From Lentisphaerota bacterium (GTDB lineage Bacteria; Verrucomicrobiota; Kiritimatiellia; UBA8416; JAIOPI01), in contig JAIOPI010000030.1 of assembly GCA_021413965.1 (NCBI GenBank), forward strand, positions 151,426 to 215,425: a DNA stretch of 64,000 bases, read 5' to 3'. Below are positions 36,758 to 44,894 of the stretch, piece after piece (within the stretch, counting starts at the first letter, position 1; every line of letters starts with the position of its first letter). Both the position numbers and the translations under genes were made by a program. The notes below the pieces were generated by a model, which saw only the letters and a list, made by a program, of their open reading frames with translations, was not told where the DNA came from and searched no databases.

Positions 36758-37207
36758 TCAGGCGACGCGGACTTTCATGACGATCTTGTGGATGATGCCC
36801 GCGCCTACCGAGGGGCTATGGGCATCCTCAGGGAAGAAGACGACAAAAGAACCGGGCGGGACCACGAACCACGAGGCGGGGGCGTCGTCGTAGAACCGGA
36901 TGTCCTTCTGCTGGTCGTGATCCTGCCGGGGCGCCAGGCAGCCCGGGGTGGGGCGCCAGCCCATTTCCTCGTCACCCGCCACGACGTACTGGATGTCGAT
37001 GTAGGCGCGATGCGATTCCAGCGGGGCTTGCGCTCGGGCACGGCCGGGGCCCTTCTGGACCAGCGCGAACACGCGGTCGCCATCGACCGCGTGGCGCCCC
37101 GGGGCAAGCGCGGCCAGATCCGGCCGGCGCAGAAACTCAAACGCGGCGGCAAACTGCGGGTGCACGGTTTCGAAGCGCGGTGCCTGGTTGAGGTGGTCGA
37201 GAATCAT
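36758..37207 (-). CDS. YhcH/YjgK/YiaL family protein
   Basis: 149 residues from the ATG at 37207 (CAGGAG six bases upstream; the TTG two codons earlier is less likely). A cupin-like beta fold with the family features PLESHRAYIDIQYVVAGDEEMGW and VVPPGSFVVFFPEDAHSPSV, the latter holding metal-binding Glu/Asp/His. Relatives are linked to sialic-acid and other sugar catabolism, where an anomerase role has been proposed. No nan genes lie nearby. Confidence 0.9.
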   Translation of the reverse strand: MILDHLNQAPRFETVHPQFAAAFEFLRRPDLAALAPGRHAVDGDRVFALVQKGPGRARAQAPLESHRAYIDIQYVVAGDEEMGWRPTPGCLAPRQDHDQQKDIRFYDDAPASWFVVPPGSFVVFFPEDAHSPSVGAGIIHKIVMKVRVA

Positions 37208-37324
37208 GGTCAACTCCTGTCAACGTGTCGCGGATGCACAATCCCGTTGCTCCGCAGCATAGCGCGGTGGACGGTGAGTTGTCCAACCGTGACAAGCCGA
37301 GGCGGCATGGCGTCCGCCGCGGGG

Positions 37325-39130
37325 CTACCGGGCGGAGGCGGATCCGGTGCGGGGGAAGACGGCGAGAAGGTAGTAGAGCCCCGGGTGGCCGTGCTCGAAG
37401 ACGCGCGCGGCGCCGCACGTGGCGGCGAAGGTCTCGAGCCAGGCGCTGTCGTCATCCTCCGGGGGCGGCGTGCGCACGCGCACGTAGTCCCGCACGAAGC
37501 GCGGTTGTTGGCCCAGTTGCGCCTCCACCTCGGTCCAGTAGCGGATGCCCGTGCCTTTTGGTGGACGCGTGTAGGACTGTCCCGGCGCGCCGTACGTCAG
37601 GACCACGACGTCCGGCTGGCGATCGAGCACGTAGGCGGGATCGTAGGATTTCTTCAGGAAGCCGCCCGGGGACTTGGCGATGTGTCGGTCGGTCAGGCCG
37701 CTGATGTCCAGGACCGTCTGGTCGATGCAGGTGTAGCCCACGATCCCGATGTCCATCAGGGCGATGACATCGCTGGGGCGGGCGTGGTCGCGGATCCACG
37801 CCGCGAGGGCGCGGTGTCCGGTTTGATAGCCGCGCGCGCGCAAGGAGAGCACGCCTTCGAGGCCGAGGCGCATGGCGTGCTGGCGGGCGCCGAGCGCCAG
37901 TGCCGCCGCCACGGCGAGTGCCATCCAGGTCGCCATCCGCCTCCCGCCGTCCGACGAGGCCGGCGTCGCGACCGGGCTCACGCGCTCCCCGCGCATCGAC
38001 GCGGCGCGGGTGGCTGTTCCGAAAACCGTCGTGCCTTCATCGTGCTGGCACAGGGCCATGCCGCGGCGCAGGAGCAGCCCCCATCCGGTGGCGGCGCACG
38101 TGGCGGCAAGCGGCAGGAACGGAACGGAGAATCGGTAGCCGATCATCCAGTCTGTCCCCGTGATGAAGGGCAGCACGGCACCGGTGACCGCCACGGCCCC
38201 GACGGGGATCAGGCCGCGGGGAATCTGCTGCCTTCCCAGCAGCAGGCCGGCCAGCGCGAGCGCAACGCCCGTCAGCCCGCCCAGCGGGACCAGCAGCCCG
38301 TGGCGCATGTAGGGAAACGCCGGTGCCCAGAAGCCGCTGCGTTTGGCGTAATAGGTGTTGGGCAGCCACTCGCCGTCGAAGTAGCCGTGACGGAAGAGCA
38401 GCAGCCCGGCAACGGCCCCCGCGACCAGCAGGCCATCGACCAGCAGTTTGCGGACGGCGGGCAGGCGCCAGAGGCGGCGCCAGGCCCGGAGTTCCATCGG
38501 GGCGGACGCGTCGTGTGGCGGGAGCAACGCCACGACCGCAAGCCCGGACCAGTGCGCGGCGAAGAGCAGGGGAGCCTCGGGGCGCGTGAGGATGAGCGCG
38601 GCGAAGACGAGGGCGGACGCGTGGCCGCGCATGCCGCGGTTCACTTCGCGCACACCCAGCAGGACGGCCAGCGCGAGGAGGGCGGCGAACAGGGTCGTCT
38701 CCAGGCCGCTGGCGCTGTTGACAACAAACGCGGGGGACACCGCCACGATTCCGGCCGCAAGCCACGCGGCCGCTTCGATGGGGCCGTCATCGCGGCGGGC
38801 ACGTCCGGCGAAGACGGTCTTCACGAGGCTGGCGCTGAGCAGCACCGCGGCCAGGCCGAAGGCCGCGCCGAGCGCCTTCATGGTGGCATAGGCGCGGGCG
38901 CCGCCGCCGATGGCGATCACGGCCGCGGCCAGCAGCGTGTGCAGCAGGCTGGTAAAGCCCTCCACGTGCTCACCGGCGTTGTAGACCAGGCCGCGCCCGT
39001 GCGCCAGATTCCAGGCGTAGCGCAGCGTGATGAAGGCATCGTCGTTCGTGTAGGGCCAGCAGCGGGACAGCTGCCAGAGGAATGGCAGCGCCACCAGCAC
39101 GGCCAGGATGAGCGTGGCGCGGCGTCTCAT
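37325..39130 (-). CDS. GT-C type membrane glycosyltransferase-like protein
   Basis: 601 residues with about ten hydrophobic segments. The first loop has the acidic pair and motif typical of GT-C enzymes that use lipid-linked sugars (YTNDDAFITLRYAWNLAHG, then NAGEHVEGFTS). The C-terminal 160 residues are soluble. The same pattern is known from arabinofuranosyl-transferase-like and related uncharacterised proteins. The acceptor and donor are unknown. The gene overlaps the GFA-family gene upstream by four bases. Confidence 0.72.
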   Translation of the reverse strand: MRRRATLILAVLVALPFLWQLSRCWPYTNDDAFITLRYAWNLAHGRGLVYNAGEHVEGFTSLLHTLLAAAVIAIGGGARAYATMKALGAAFGLAAVLLSASLVKTVFAGRARRDDGPIEAAAWLAAGIVAVSPAFVVNSASGLETTLFAALLALAVLLGVREVNRGMRGHASALVFAALILTRPEAPLLFAAHWSGLAVVALLPPHDASAPMELRAWRRLWRLPAVRKLLVDGLLVAGAVAGLLLFRHGYFDGEWLPNTYYAKRSGFWAPAFPYMRHGLLVPLGGLTGVALALAGLLLGRQQIPRGLIPVGAVAVTGAVLPFITGTDWMIGYRFSVPFLPLAATCAATGWGLLLRRGMALCQHDEGTTVFGTATRAASMRGERVSPVATPASSDGGRRMATWMALAVAAALALGARQHAMRLGLEGVLSLRARGYQTGHRALAAWIRDHARPSDVIALMDIGIVGYTCIDQTVLDISGLTDRHIAKSPGGFLKKSYDPAYVLDRQPDVVVLTYGAPGQSYTRPPKGTGIRYWTEVEAQLGQQPRFVRDYVRVRTPPPEDDDSAWLETFAATCGAARVFEHGHPGLYYLLAVFPRTGSASAR

Positions 39131-39540
39131 CGGGCGACGAAGCCCTGCGGAAACTGCGGGAGGTCATCGTGGATGTCGTACCACGGCGCCTTCGCATCGA
39201 CCCAGATATGCATCTGCGGCCGCAGGTCTGCGGGCGGCGCGTCCAGCGTGCCCGCGCGCACGATGACGATGTTCGGGCGCTGCTCCATGGTGGCGTAGAC
39301 GTGCGACCCGCATACGCGGCAGAATCGCCGGTACTTGCCGGGCGATGACGGATACGGCGTCAACAGCGACTCACCGGACGTGATGGTGAAGCCGGCGGCA
39401 TCGGCCACCAGCGCGGCCGCGTAGGCGGCGCCGCCGATTTTGCGGCAGTCGTCGCAGTGGCAATACGCAAAGCGCTGGATCGCCCCCGTGAGTTCGTACC
39501 GCACCCCCCCGCAATGACATCCCCCCGTCAATGTGCTCAT
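39127..39540 (-). CDS. GFA-family (glutathione-dependent formaldehyde-activating-like) protein
   Basis: 137 residues with the zinc-binding cysteines of the family: GGCHCGGVRYE, YCHCDDCRKIGG and FCRVCGSHVY. The founding member was named for glutathione-formaldehyde adduct chemistry, but most homologues have no proven reaction. No glutathione or formaldehyde genes lie nearby. ATGA overlap with the downstream GT-C gene implies co-translation. Confidence 0.9.
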   Translation of the reverse strand: MSTLTGGCHCGGVRYELTGAIQRFAYCHCDDCRKIGGAAYAAALVADAAGFTITSGESLLTPYPSSPGKYRRFCRVCGSHVYATMEQRPNIVIVRAGTLDAPPADLRPQMHIWVDAKAPWYDIHDDLPQFPQGFVAR

Positions 39541-39601
39541 CTGCGCTTACCCCCTTTTCGATTATCCCATGGCGTGGCCACACCATGCCGGGACGGCGGT
39601 G

Positions 39602-40957
39602 TCAGGCCCGGCCGATGCGCGTGCGGACGACGTCGGCCAGGTGGCCGGCGAGCTTGTCTGTCAGGGCTTGCGTCGGGCCTTCCACCATGACGCGACAGAT
39701 CGGCTCGGTGCCTGAGTAACGCACGAAGACGCGGCCCGCGTCGCCAAGTGTGGCCTCGCTCGACCGGATGGCCTCCGGCAATCCCTCCACGGTGTCAATG
39801 GGGGGCTTGTCCTTGACCGTGATGTTGATCAGCGCCTGCGGGGCGCTTTGCATCACCGTGGCCAGTTCGGACAAGGGGCGGCCCGTCCGCTGCATGATGG
39901 AGAGGACCTGCAGGGCGGAGATGATGCCGTCGCCGGTGCTGTGGTGGTCGAGGAAGATGATGTGGCCGGACTGCTCGCCGCCAAGCACGGCGCCGAGCTC
40001 GCGCATTTTTTCCAGCACGCTGCGGTCGCCGACGGCCGACTCCGCAAACCGGATGCCGAGGCGCTGCATGGCCTGCCGCAGTCCGAAGTTGCTCATGGGC
40101 GTGAACACGATCTGGTTGCCGGCGAGCTTGCCGCGCGCGTGCAGGTCCTGCGCGCAGAGGGCGATCACGTGGTCGCCCGTGAGCGGCGTGCCCTGTTCAT
40201 CGACCGCGATCATGCGGTCGCCATCGCCGTCGAAGGCGAGCCCCGCGTGGGCGCCCACCTCGAGCACCTTGCGCGCCAGGTCCTCGGTGTGCTGCGAGCC
40301 GCAGCGCTGGTTGATGTTCTTACCGTCCGGTTCGTGGTGAATGGTGGTGACCGTGGCGCCCAGTTCGGAGAACACGATCGGGGCCACCTTGTAGGTGGCG
40401 CCGTTGGCGCAATCGAGCACGAGGTGCAGGCCTTCCAGGCTGAGGTCTTCCGGAAAGGTATTCTTGCAGAAGACGATGTAGCGCCCGATGGCGTCGGCGA
40501 TGCGGAAGGCCTTGCCGACGTGGTCCGCCGTGGGGCGGATGTCATTGATGCGGCCCGTCGAGACGAGCGACTCGATCTCGTCTTCCATCGCGTCGGAAAT
40601 CTTGTCGCCGCCGCGGGAGAAGATCTTGATGCCGTTGTCCTGAAAGGCATTGTGCGAGGCGGAGATGACGATGCCGGCGTCCGCGCGCATGCTGTGGGTG
40701 ATGAAGGCGATGCCCGGGGTGGGCATGGGGCCGACGAGCAGGACGTCCACGCCCATCGAGCAAATTCCGGCCGTGAGCGCGTGCTCGATCATGTAGCCGC
40801 TCAGGCGCGTGTCCTTGCCGATGACGATGCGGTGACGTCCTTCGTGCCGGCGGCAGAGGTGTGCCGTGGCGCGTCCGACCGCCAGCGCCGCCTCGGCGGT
40901 CATTGGCCAGGTGTTGGCGACGCCGCGAATCCCATCCGTTCCAAATAGTCTGCCCAT
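39602..40957 (-). CDS. glmM: Phosphoglucosamine mutase GlmM
   Basis: 451 residues, the standard GlmM length, from the ATG at 40957 (AAGGA upstream). It converts glucosamine-6-phosphate to glucosamine-1-phosphate for cell-wall and LPS precursors. The start MGRLFGTDGIRGVAN, the phosphoserine loop ISASHN, the metal loop DGDGDR, and the sugar and phosphate loops GGEQSGHIIF and RYSGTEP are all intact. A GlmU-like beta-helix protein gene lies upstream on the same strand, consistent with an amino-sugar nucleotide pathway. Confidence 0.96.
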   Translation of the reverse strand: MGRLFGTDGIRGVANTWPMTAEAALAVGRATAHLCRRHEGRHRIVIGKDTRLSGYMIEHALTAGICSMGVDVLLVGPMPTPGIAFITHSMRADAGIVISASHNAFQDNGIKIFSRGGDKISDAMEDEIESLVSTGRINDIRPTADHVGKAFRIADAIGRYIVFCKNTFPEDLSLEGLHLVLDCANGATYKVAPIVFSELGATVTTIHHEPDGKNINQRCGSQHTEDLARKVLEVGAHAGLAFDGDGDRMIAVDEQGTPLTGDHVIALCAQDLHARGKLAGNQIVFTPMSNFGLRQAMQRLGIRFAESAVGDRSVLEKMRELGAVLGGEQSGHIIFLDHHSTGDGIISALQVLSIMQRTGRPLSELATVMQSAPQALINITVKDKPPIDTVEGLPEAIRSSEATLGDAGRVFVRYSGTEPICRVMVEGPTQALTDKLAGHLADVVRTRIGRA

Positions 40958-41099
40958 ATAACGTCCTTCACCACGTCCAATGCGAACTTTCTTCAGAGCA
41001 GGTTGGCCGCGAAAAAGCGCACATGGCGCCAAAAGGGGAAAGGGCTGTGCGACGTCTGTGCGTTCTTGTGGCCGCTCGAGAAAGCGTGAGACTTCGACT

Positions 41100-42299
41100 T
41101 CATGTATTCTGATCGGCCACCGCATCCACGACCGCCTGCAACCAGGCCGTGCCAGATTCGCGACAGGATGGGTCGAGAGACCGCACGGCGTCAAGGTAGG
41201 ATTCGGCGCCGCCCGCGGCGCCAAATCCTGAAAGGAACTTGGCGCGTGCCGACGCGCCAAGTTCCGGAGCCGGCGGCGAGCTGAGGCGCGGCGCCAAGGC
41301 TGGCCAGGCGGCGGCAAACTGTTCCTGATACGCGCGCTCGGCGGCGCTGCGCGGATCGGGACCGGCCGGGGTGATGCCCAGCTTCTGCACGACATCGCCG
41401 AGGCGCTGCACGCGCTCGCGCAGGATCAGGTCCAGGTTGGTGAGGGCCCCGGCCAGGCAGGCCGCGTCGTATGGCGTGCGCTGCAGGAACGGCGTGCGGG
41501 CGTGGGCGTACCATTGCGCCAGCGCGCGGACGTTGCCGATGTAGGCCAGGTTGTTTGCCACCAGCCGCCGCAGGTTCAGGTAGACCCGCGGTGCCGCCTC
41601 GCGCTCGCCCTCGCGGCGCTTACCGTAGACCAGGCGGTCCGGCTCGAGCTGGTCACCGCGCTGAACGGTGCCGGCCGCGATCACCGTGCCGTAGGCAATT
41701 CGCGCTGGCCCCACCAGTCCTCCCTGGCCGCCGAGGAAGATGGGCGCCCGGTCCAGCATGACGCCGCGCGGCACGTCGCCCACGAGCGAGGCGGTGGCCT
41801 TGTCCTGGTTGGGCGTGAAGTTGAAGTGCACGTAGGACGAACCGACTTCGCTGTGGTTCCTGCGATCCGTCCCGCCCGCCATGAGCACGTCGCAGAAGTT
41901 GATCAGGCTGCCGGTGGTGACGAAGGGGAAGAGGAGGGTCTGCTTGAGCCCCACGGCATGGCCGCCGCCGGCCTGCTCCTCGAGGATGGTGCCGGGGCGG
42001 ACGTGGGCATCGGCGCCGAGCGAGGCGCCGTCGAGAAAGGCGGCGCCGGAGACATAGCCGCCGGCGAGCGCGACGTTGGACTGGAGTTGGCAGGAGTCGA
42101 GGGTGAGCGGGCCTTCGCGGCCGAGGACGCAGCCCGGGCCGATGCTGGTGGCGGCGCCGAGGATGCGGCAGCCGGGGTGAATCTCGACGCCGGGCGCGAT
42201 GCGCTCGGGGAGCACGGCGGCGTCGACGTAGACGGTGGACGGCGCGGGCAGGCGCACGCCGCGCGCGAGGAGAGTTTCGATGATCGCGTTGGTCGTCAT
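41100..42299 (-). CDS. Left-handed beta-helix (GlmU-like) protein
   Basis: 399 residues from the ATG at 42299. The central part (about 30-230) is a left-handed beta-helix of hexapeptide-type turns (IAPGVEIHPGCRILGAATSIGPGCVLG and later VGPARIAYGTVIAAGTV). The loop around FPFVTTGSLINFCDVLMAGGTDRRNHSEVGSSYVHFNF resembles the acetyltransferase part of GlmU and its relatives. No N-terminal nucleotidyltransferase domain is present. The C-terminal 150 residues are helical. Position next to glmM suggests amino-sugar acetylation or a structural relative of it; the enzyme activity is not certain. Confidence 0.75.
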   Translation of the reverse strand: MTTNAIIETLLARGVRLPAPSTVYVDAAVLPERIAPGVEIHPGCRILGAATSIGPGCVLGREGPLTLDSCQLQSNVALAGGYVSGAAFLDGASLGADAHVRPGTILEEQAGGGHAVGLKQTLLFPFVTTGSLINFCDVLMAGGTDRRNHSEVGSSYVHFNFTPNQDKATASLVGDVPRGVMLDRAPIFLGGQGGLVGPARIAYGTVIAAGTVQRGDQLEPDRLVYGKRREGEREAAPRVYLNLRRLVANNLAYIGNVRALAQWYAHARTPFLQRTPYDAACLAGALTNLDLILRERVQRLGDVVQKLGITPAGPDPRSAAERAYQEQFAAAWPALAPRLSSPPAPELGASARAKFLSGFGAAGGAESYLDAVRSLDPSCRESGTAWLQAVVDAVADQNT

Positions 42300-42450
42300 G
42301 TGCAATGGCCTTCGTTGCCCGCGCAGGCGGTATGCGCAGAGACTACCAAGTCCCGCCGACTTGTCCAAGCGACCAGTCAGGCTGTGGAACGGGGTGTGGT
42401 GGGGGGAAGCGTGGGGGGGGGGCGGGTGCCGGGAATTGTGGAGTGCGTTT

Positions 42451-42571
42451 GGTGCGCAGCGGGCGGGGCGATCTTGCCCGATCACGGCGTTGCTTGGGGC
42501 GGCGCATACCAGGAGTATGGCGCCGCCCCGCGCCTTGTACTCGGGCAAGCTTACCCCACCCTCTGCGCATC
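42451..42571. repeat. Long imperfect inverted repeat (about 58-base arms)
   Basis: The left arm starts TGCGCAGCGGGCGGGGCGA and runs through CTTGCCCGA to GGGGCGGCGCATAC. The right arm runs from GTATGGCGCCGCCCC back out through TCGGGCAAG to CTCTGCGCA. The two halves pair over about 58 bases with small indels and a 6-base loop (CAGGAG). It is in a gene-free stretch and resembles the end-to-end hairpin of a small non-autonomous element. No transposase gene is present. Confidence 0.7.
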
Positions 42572-42690
42572 GCGCCCCGCGGCGGAGCCCCTCGTGGACT
42601 CGGGGGGCGGGGCGCTTGCGAGCTCGGAGCGGTTGATAGGGGGAGGCGGGTTCCGCCGCCGGTGGCGCCGCGCCGAGACTCCGCCACCGC

Positions 42691-42915
42691 TGCGAGAACG
42701 ACTCTGCCCGGCTTAAGGAGTTCCTCGGCGCCATGACGGGCGTCAGCCACGGCGCCAACATGGCCATCGCGCGTGCGTTCGCCTGGGCGAACCACCGCAC
42801 GTTTGTCGACGTGGGCACGGCGCAGGGCGACCTCGCGGCCCAGATCGCGCTGGCCAACCCGCACCTGTCCGGCATCGGGTTTGATCTGCCGGAAGTGGTG
42901 CCCCACCTCGAATAG
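42691..42915 (+). pseudogene. Truncated SAM-dependent (O-)methyltransferase remnant
   Basis: The frame reads [21 protein letters not shown], then [34 protein letters not shown], a clear match to the SAM-binding part of family-2 O-methyltransferases. It covers about 70 residues of the usual 330. The N-terminal dimerisation part and the entire C-terminal half are missing. The frame runs directly into repeat copy C and stops three codons later. No ribosome site suits a complete protein, so this is a dead fragment. Confidence 0.75.
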
Positions 42916-42972
42916 ACTTGCGATTCCGGATGCCGGCAGGTGGGGCGAGGCGTCCCTGCCGAGCCGCTCCGG
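42900..42972. repeat. Dispersed palindromic repeat, copy C (left arm truncated)
   Basis: The right arm AGGTGGGGCGAGGCG... ending GAGCCGCTCCGG is the best-preserved arm of the family. The left arm is reduced to GCCCCACCT, directly joined to methyltransferase coding sequence. The loop contains CCGGATGCCGG, similar to CGGATGCC in copy B. The junction marks where the methyltransferase gene was cut. Confidence 0.75.
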
Positions 42973-43139
42973 CAGGCAATGGGGCATAACCTTTTGTCGA
43001 TCCTGTTTGACTGGGCCCGAGGTGTATGTCACCAGTCGCCATAAGTATGGAACAGAGCCATATGGGCGGATTGAAAACGAGCGTATGGCGGTACGGGAAC
43101 ACACAAATGACCGACACTTCGGACTCGGAAGGAATGCCC

Positions 43140-43760
43140 ATGACAACACGCACAGGGTTGTACCGCACCATGTTGATCGTAGCGTTGGCCTGGGGCGGCT
43201 TCGCCGGCGCGGGGCATGCACAACAACAATGGGATGACCTGGTGACCTACGAGGACGTGGCCAACAAGCCCTATAAATACGGACACCCCAGTTGGACGGC
43301 CGGGAAAACCCCTACGCTTGGGGTGCGGGTCGATGCTCAGAACGGGAACGGCGCCAGCGGCACCGTCTGGATCCCACTCAACGAGTTTGCCCGGGCCAGT
43401 GCCGTGAATAAGCAGGAGTCGGCGAACGCAAAGCAGATCGCGAAGAACACCCGGCAGATTGCCGCGAATACGGCCGCGATCGAAGCGAACACCCGTGAAG
43501 TCGAGGATCTGAATGACAAGGTTGACGACCTTGATGACAAGAACGACTCTAATGTCGCGGCCATGGGGGCCATTGATTTTCAGCGTCCGCTGCCGGGCAA
43601 GTCGACGCGCCTGGCGTTGGGTGCGGGTGCGGCCGGGGATAAGGCGGCACTCGGCTTGTCCCTCTCCGTGGTGAAGAGCGCGATGGATATTTCCCTTGGC
43701 GTGGGCAGTGCCGAAGATGCCTCCGTCGCCAAAGGCAGTATCGGGTTCTCCTTCTTCTAA
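43140..43760 (+). CDS. Small trimeric-autotransporter-like (YadA-anchor) protein
   Basis: 206 residues from the ATG at 43140 (GGAAGG seven bases upstream); earlier in-frame ATGs at 43026 and 43107 are less likely. A signal peptide (about 1-28, ending AGHA) is followed by a short globular part. A coiled coil follows (about 93-135, heptads of KQIAKNTRQIAANTAAIEAN and DLNDKVDDLDDKND). The C-terminal 65 residues resemble a YadA-type membrane anchor (ARLA-type LALGAGAAGDKAALGLSLS..., final FSFF). The usual passenger is almost absent, so it may be a minimal trimeric stalk. The anchor match is by eye. Confidence 0.65.
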   Translation: MTTRTGLYRTMLIVALAWGGFAGAGHAQQQWDDLVTYEDVANKPYKYGHPSWTAGKTPTLGVRVDAQNGNGASGTVWIPLNEFARASAVNKQESANAKQIAKNTRQIAANTAAIEANTREVEDLNDKVDDLDDKNDSNVAAMGAIDFQRPLPGKSTRLALGAGAAGDKAALGLSLSVVKSAMDISLGVGSAEDASVAKGSIGFSFF

Positions 43761-43874
43761 GGTCGACGACCCTGGTGACGGCATCCTCCATCGTGCGCCA
43801 GATCGCTCACCTCCGTGGCGGGCAGTTGAGATCATGAAAAAAGCGCAAATCGGCCGCCCTGCAATGAGGCATCC

Positions 43875-44894
43875 ATGACGTGGAGCGAGGAAGAAATCGA
43901 GGTCCTTTCGCGGCGCTTCGGCATCAAGCCCGGCTGCCGAATGCAGGAAGACTACCACTTTCCCGAGAAGCGTTTTCTTGCCGAGGGTTACTCAACGCCG
44001 GGCGGCTACGTGAAGGACTTCGGCGTAGTCGCGGCCGAGGGGCGTCTGCATGTCTTCCATATCGATGGGCGGCCGGGAGAGCGGTGTTGGGCCACGGGCA
44101 ACGAGATTTCCTTCGGCCATGCGAGCACGTCGGACTATACCCGCTGGATCCGGCATCGCATGCCGCTGGCCGTCGGGGATCGCCCGTGGGAAAGCGAGCA
44201 CATCTGGGCGCCATTCGTGTATCGGCGCCAGGGGCTTTACTACCTGTTCTACATGGGGAGGGGGCGGAACGAGGCGTTCGTTTCCTACGCCACATCGACC
44301 GACCTGGACCACTGGACGCGCTGGCCGCAGGGGCCCATTCGTTGCGCCGTTGGCAGGGACCCGTTCGTCTTCGATCACGGCGATCAGACCATCCTGTTGT
44401 ACACCGGGAAGGGGGGCGCGCGCGTGTCCGCCTGCACGAGCCGGGACCTGGTGTCCTGGAAGCCGATCCCCGACGTCCTCAACATCCCGCACGGCGCGGC
44501 CGCCGAGTCGTGCTCGCTGCATCCGATCGACGGGCGCTATGTGCTCTGGTTCAACGATTACGGCCCCCAGCTGGCCGGGTTCCGTGCGGCCTATGTGCTG
44601 TCGGATGATCCATTCTGCTTCGACCCCGCGGCGATCCGTGCCTTCCAGTTCGTCACCGATGCGCCCGGGGCGACACCCAGTCCCGAACTGCGAGTTCAAC
44701 AACTCACGCCGCTCTCGATCGAGTTGATCGCCGCCGGTGACCGCCTTTGGTTCGTGGCCTACTTCCGATGGCACATCGACAGAAACCGCCTCTTCTTCGG
44801 CGCGCTGGATTGGGCTTCTGATCCGGGGGTCATCCGTGAAATAGGCAACGAAGAACAACTGGAGGGCGTGCTGGCCCAGGTTGGCATCCCGTGA
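43875..44894 (+). CDS. Five-bladed beta-propeller glycosidase-like protein
   Basis: 339 residues without a signal peptide. Repeated blades with GH32/GH43/GH130-type features are seen: VKDFGVVAAEGRLHVFHIDG, ESEHIWAPFVYRRQGLYYLFYMGRG, ATSTDLDHWTRW and GRDPFVFDHGDQTILLYTG. Acidic residues at the start of the blades (D in KDFG, E in SEHIWAP, D in GRDPFV) suit a catalytic set, but I cannot choose the family or substrate. Stop and next start overlap as GTGA, so it is co-translated with the secreted serine hydrolase. Confidence 0.75.
   Translation: MTWSEEEIEVLSRRFGIKPGCRMQEDYHFPEKRFLAEGYSTPGGYVKDFGVVAAEGRLHVFHIDGRPGERCWATGNEISFGHASTSDYTRWIRHRMPLAVGDRPWESEHIWAPFVYRRQGLYYLFYMGRGRNEAFVSYATSTDLDHWTRWPQGPIRCAVGRDPFVFDHGDQTILLYTGKGGARVSACTSRDLVSWKPIPDVLNIPHGAAAESCSLHPIDGRYVLWFNDYGPQLAGFRAAYVLSDDPFCFDPAAIRAFQFVTDAPGATPSPELRVQQLTPLSIELIAAGDRLWFVAYFRWHIDRNRLFFGALDWASDPGVIREIGNEEQLEGVLAQVGIP

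Larger units (their letters stand above)
42300..43139. other. Gene-poor stretch with remnants and repeats
   Basis: About 840 bases without an intact gene between the beta-helix gene and the trimeric-adhesin-like gene. It holds the long hairpin (42451-42571), a methyltransferase remnant (42691-42915) and repeat copy C (42900-42972). The runs of G and GC-rich low-complexity sequence at 42390-42430 and 42600-42660 show nothing else that I can identify. The plus-strand leader of the next gene starts near 43000. Confidence 0.7.

Noticed and set aside
36692..39298. 868-codon plus-strand frame
   Set aside because: Runs antisense to YhcH and the GT-C protein, which have clear family motifs. Its translation is Arg/Gly/His-rich with no fold features.
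42305..42736. Open frames in the gene-poor patch as genes
   Set aside because: They cross the long hairpin, are Arg/Gly/Pro-rich and have no ribosome site or recognisable domain.
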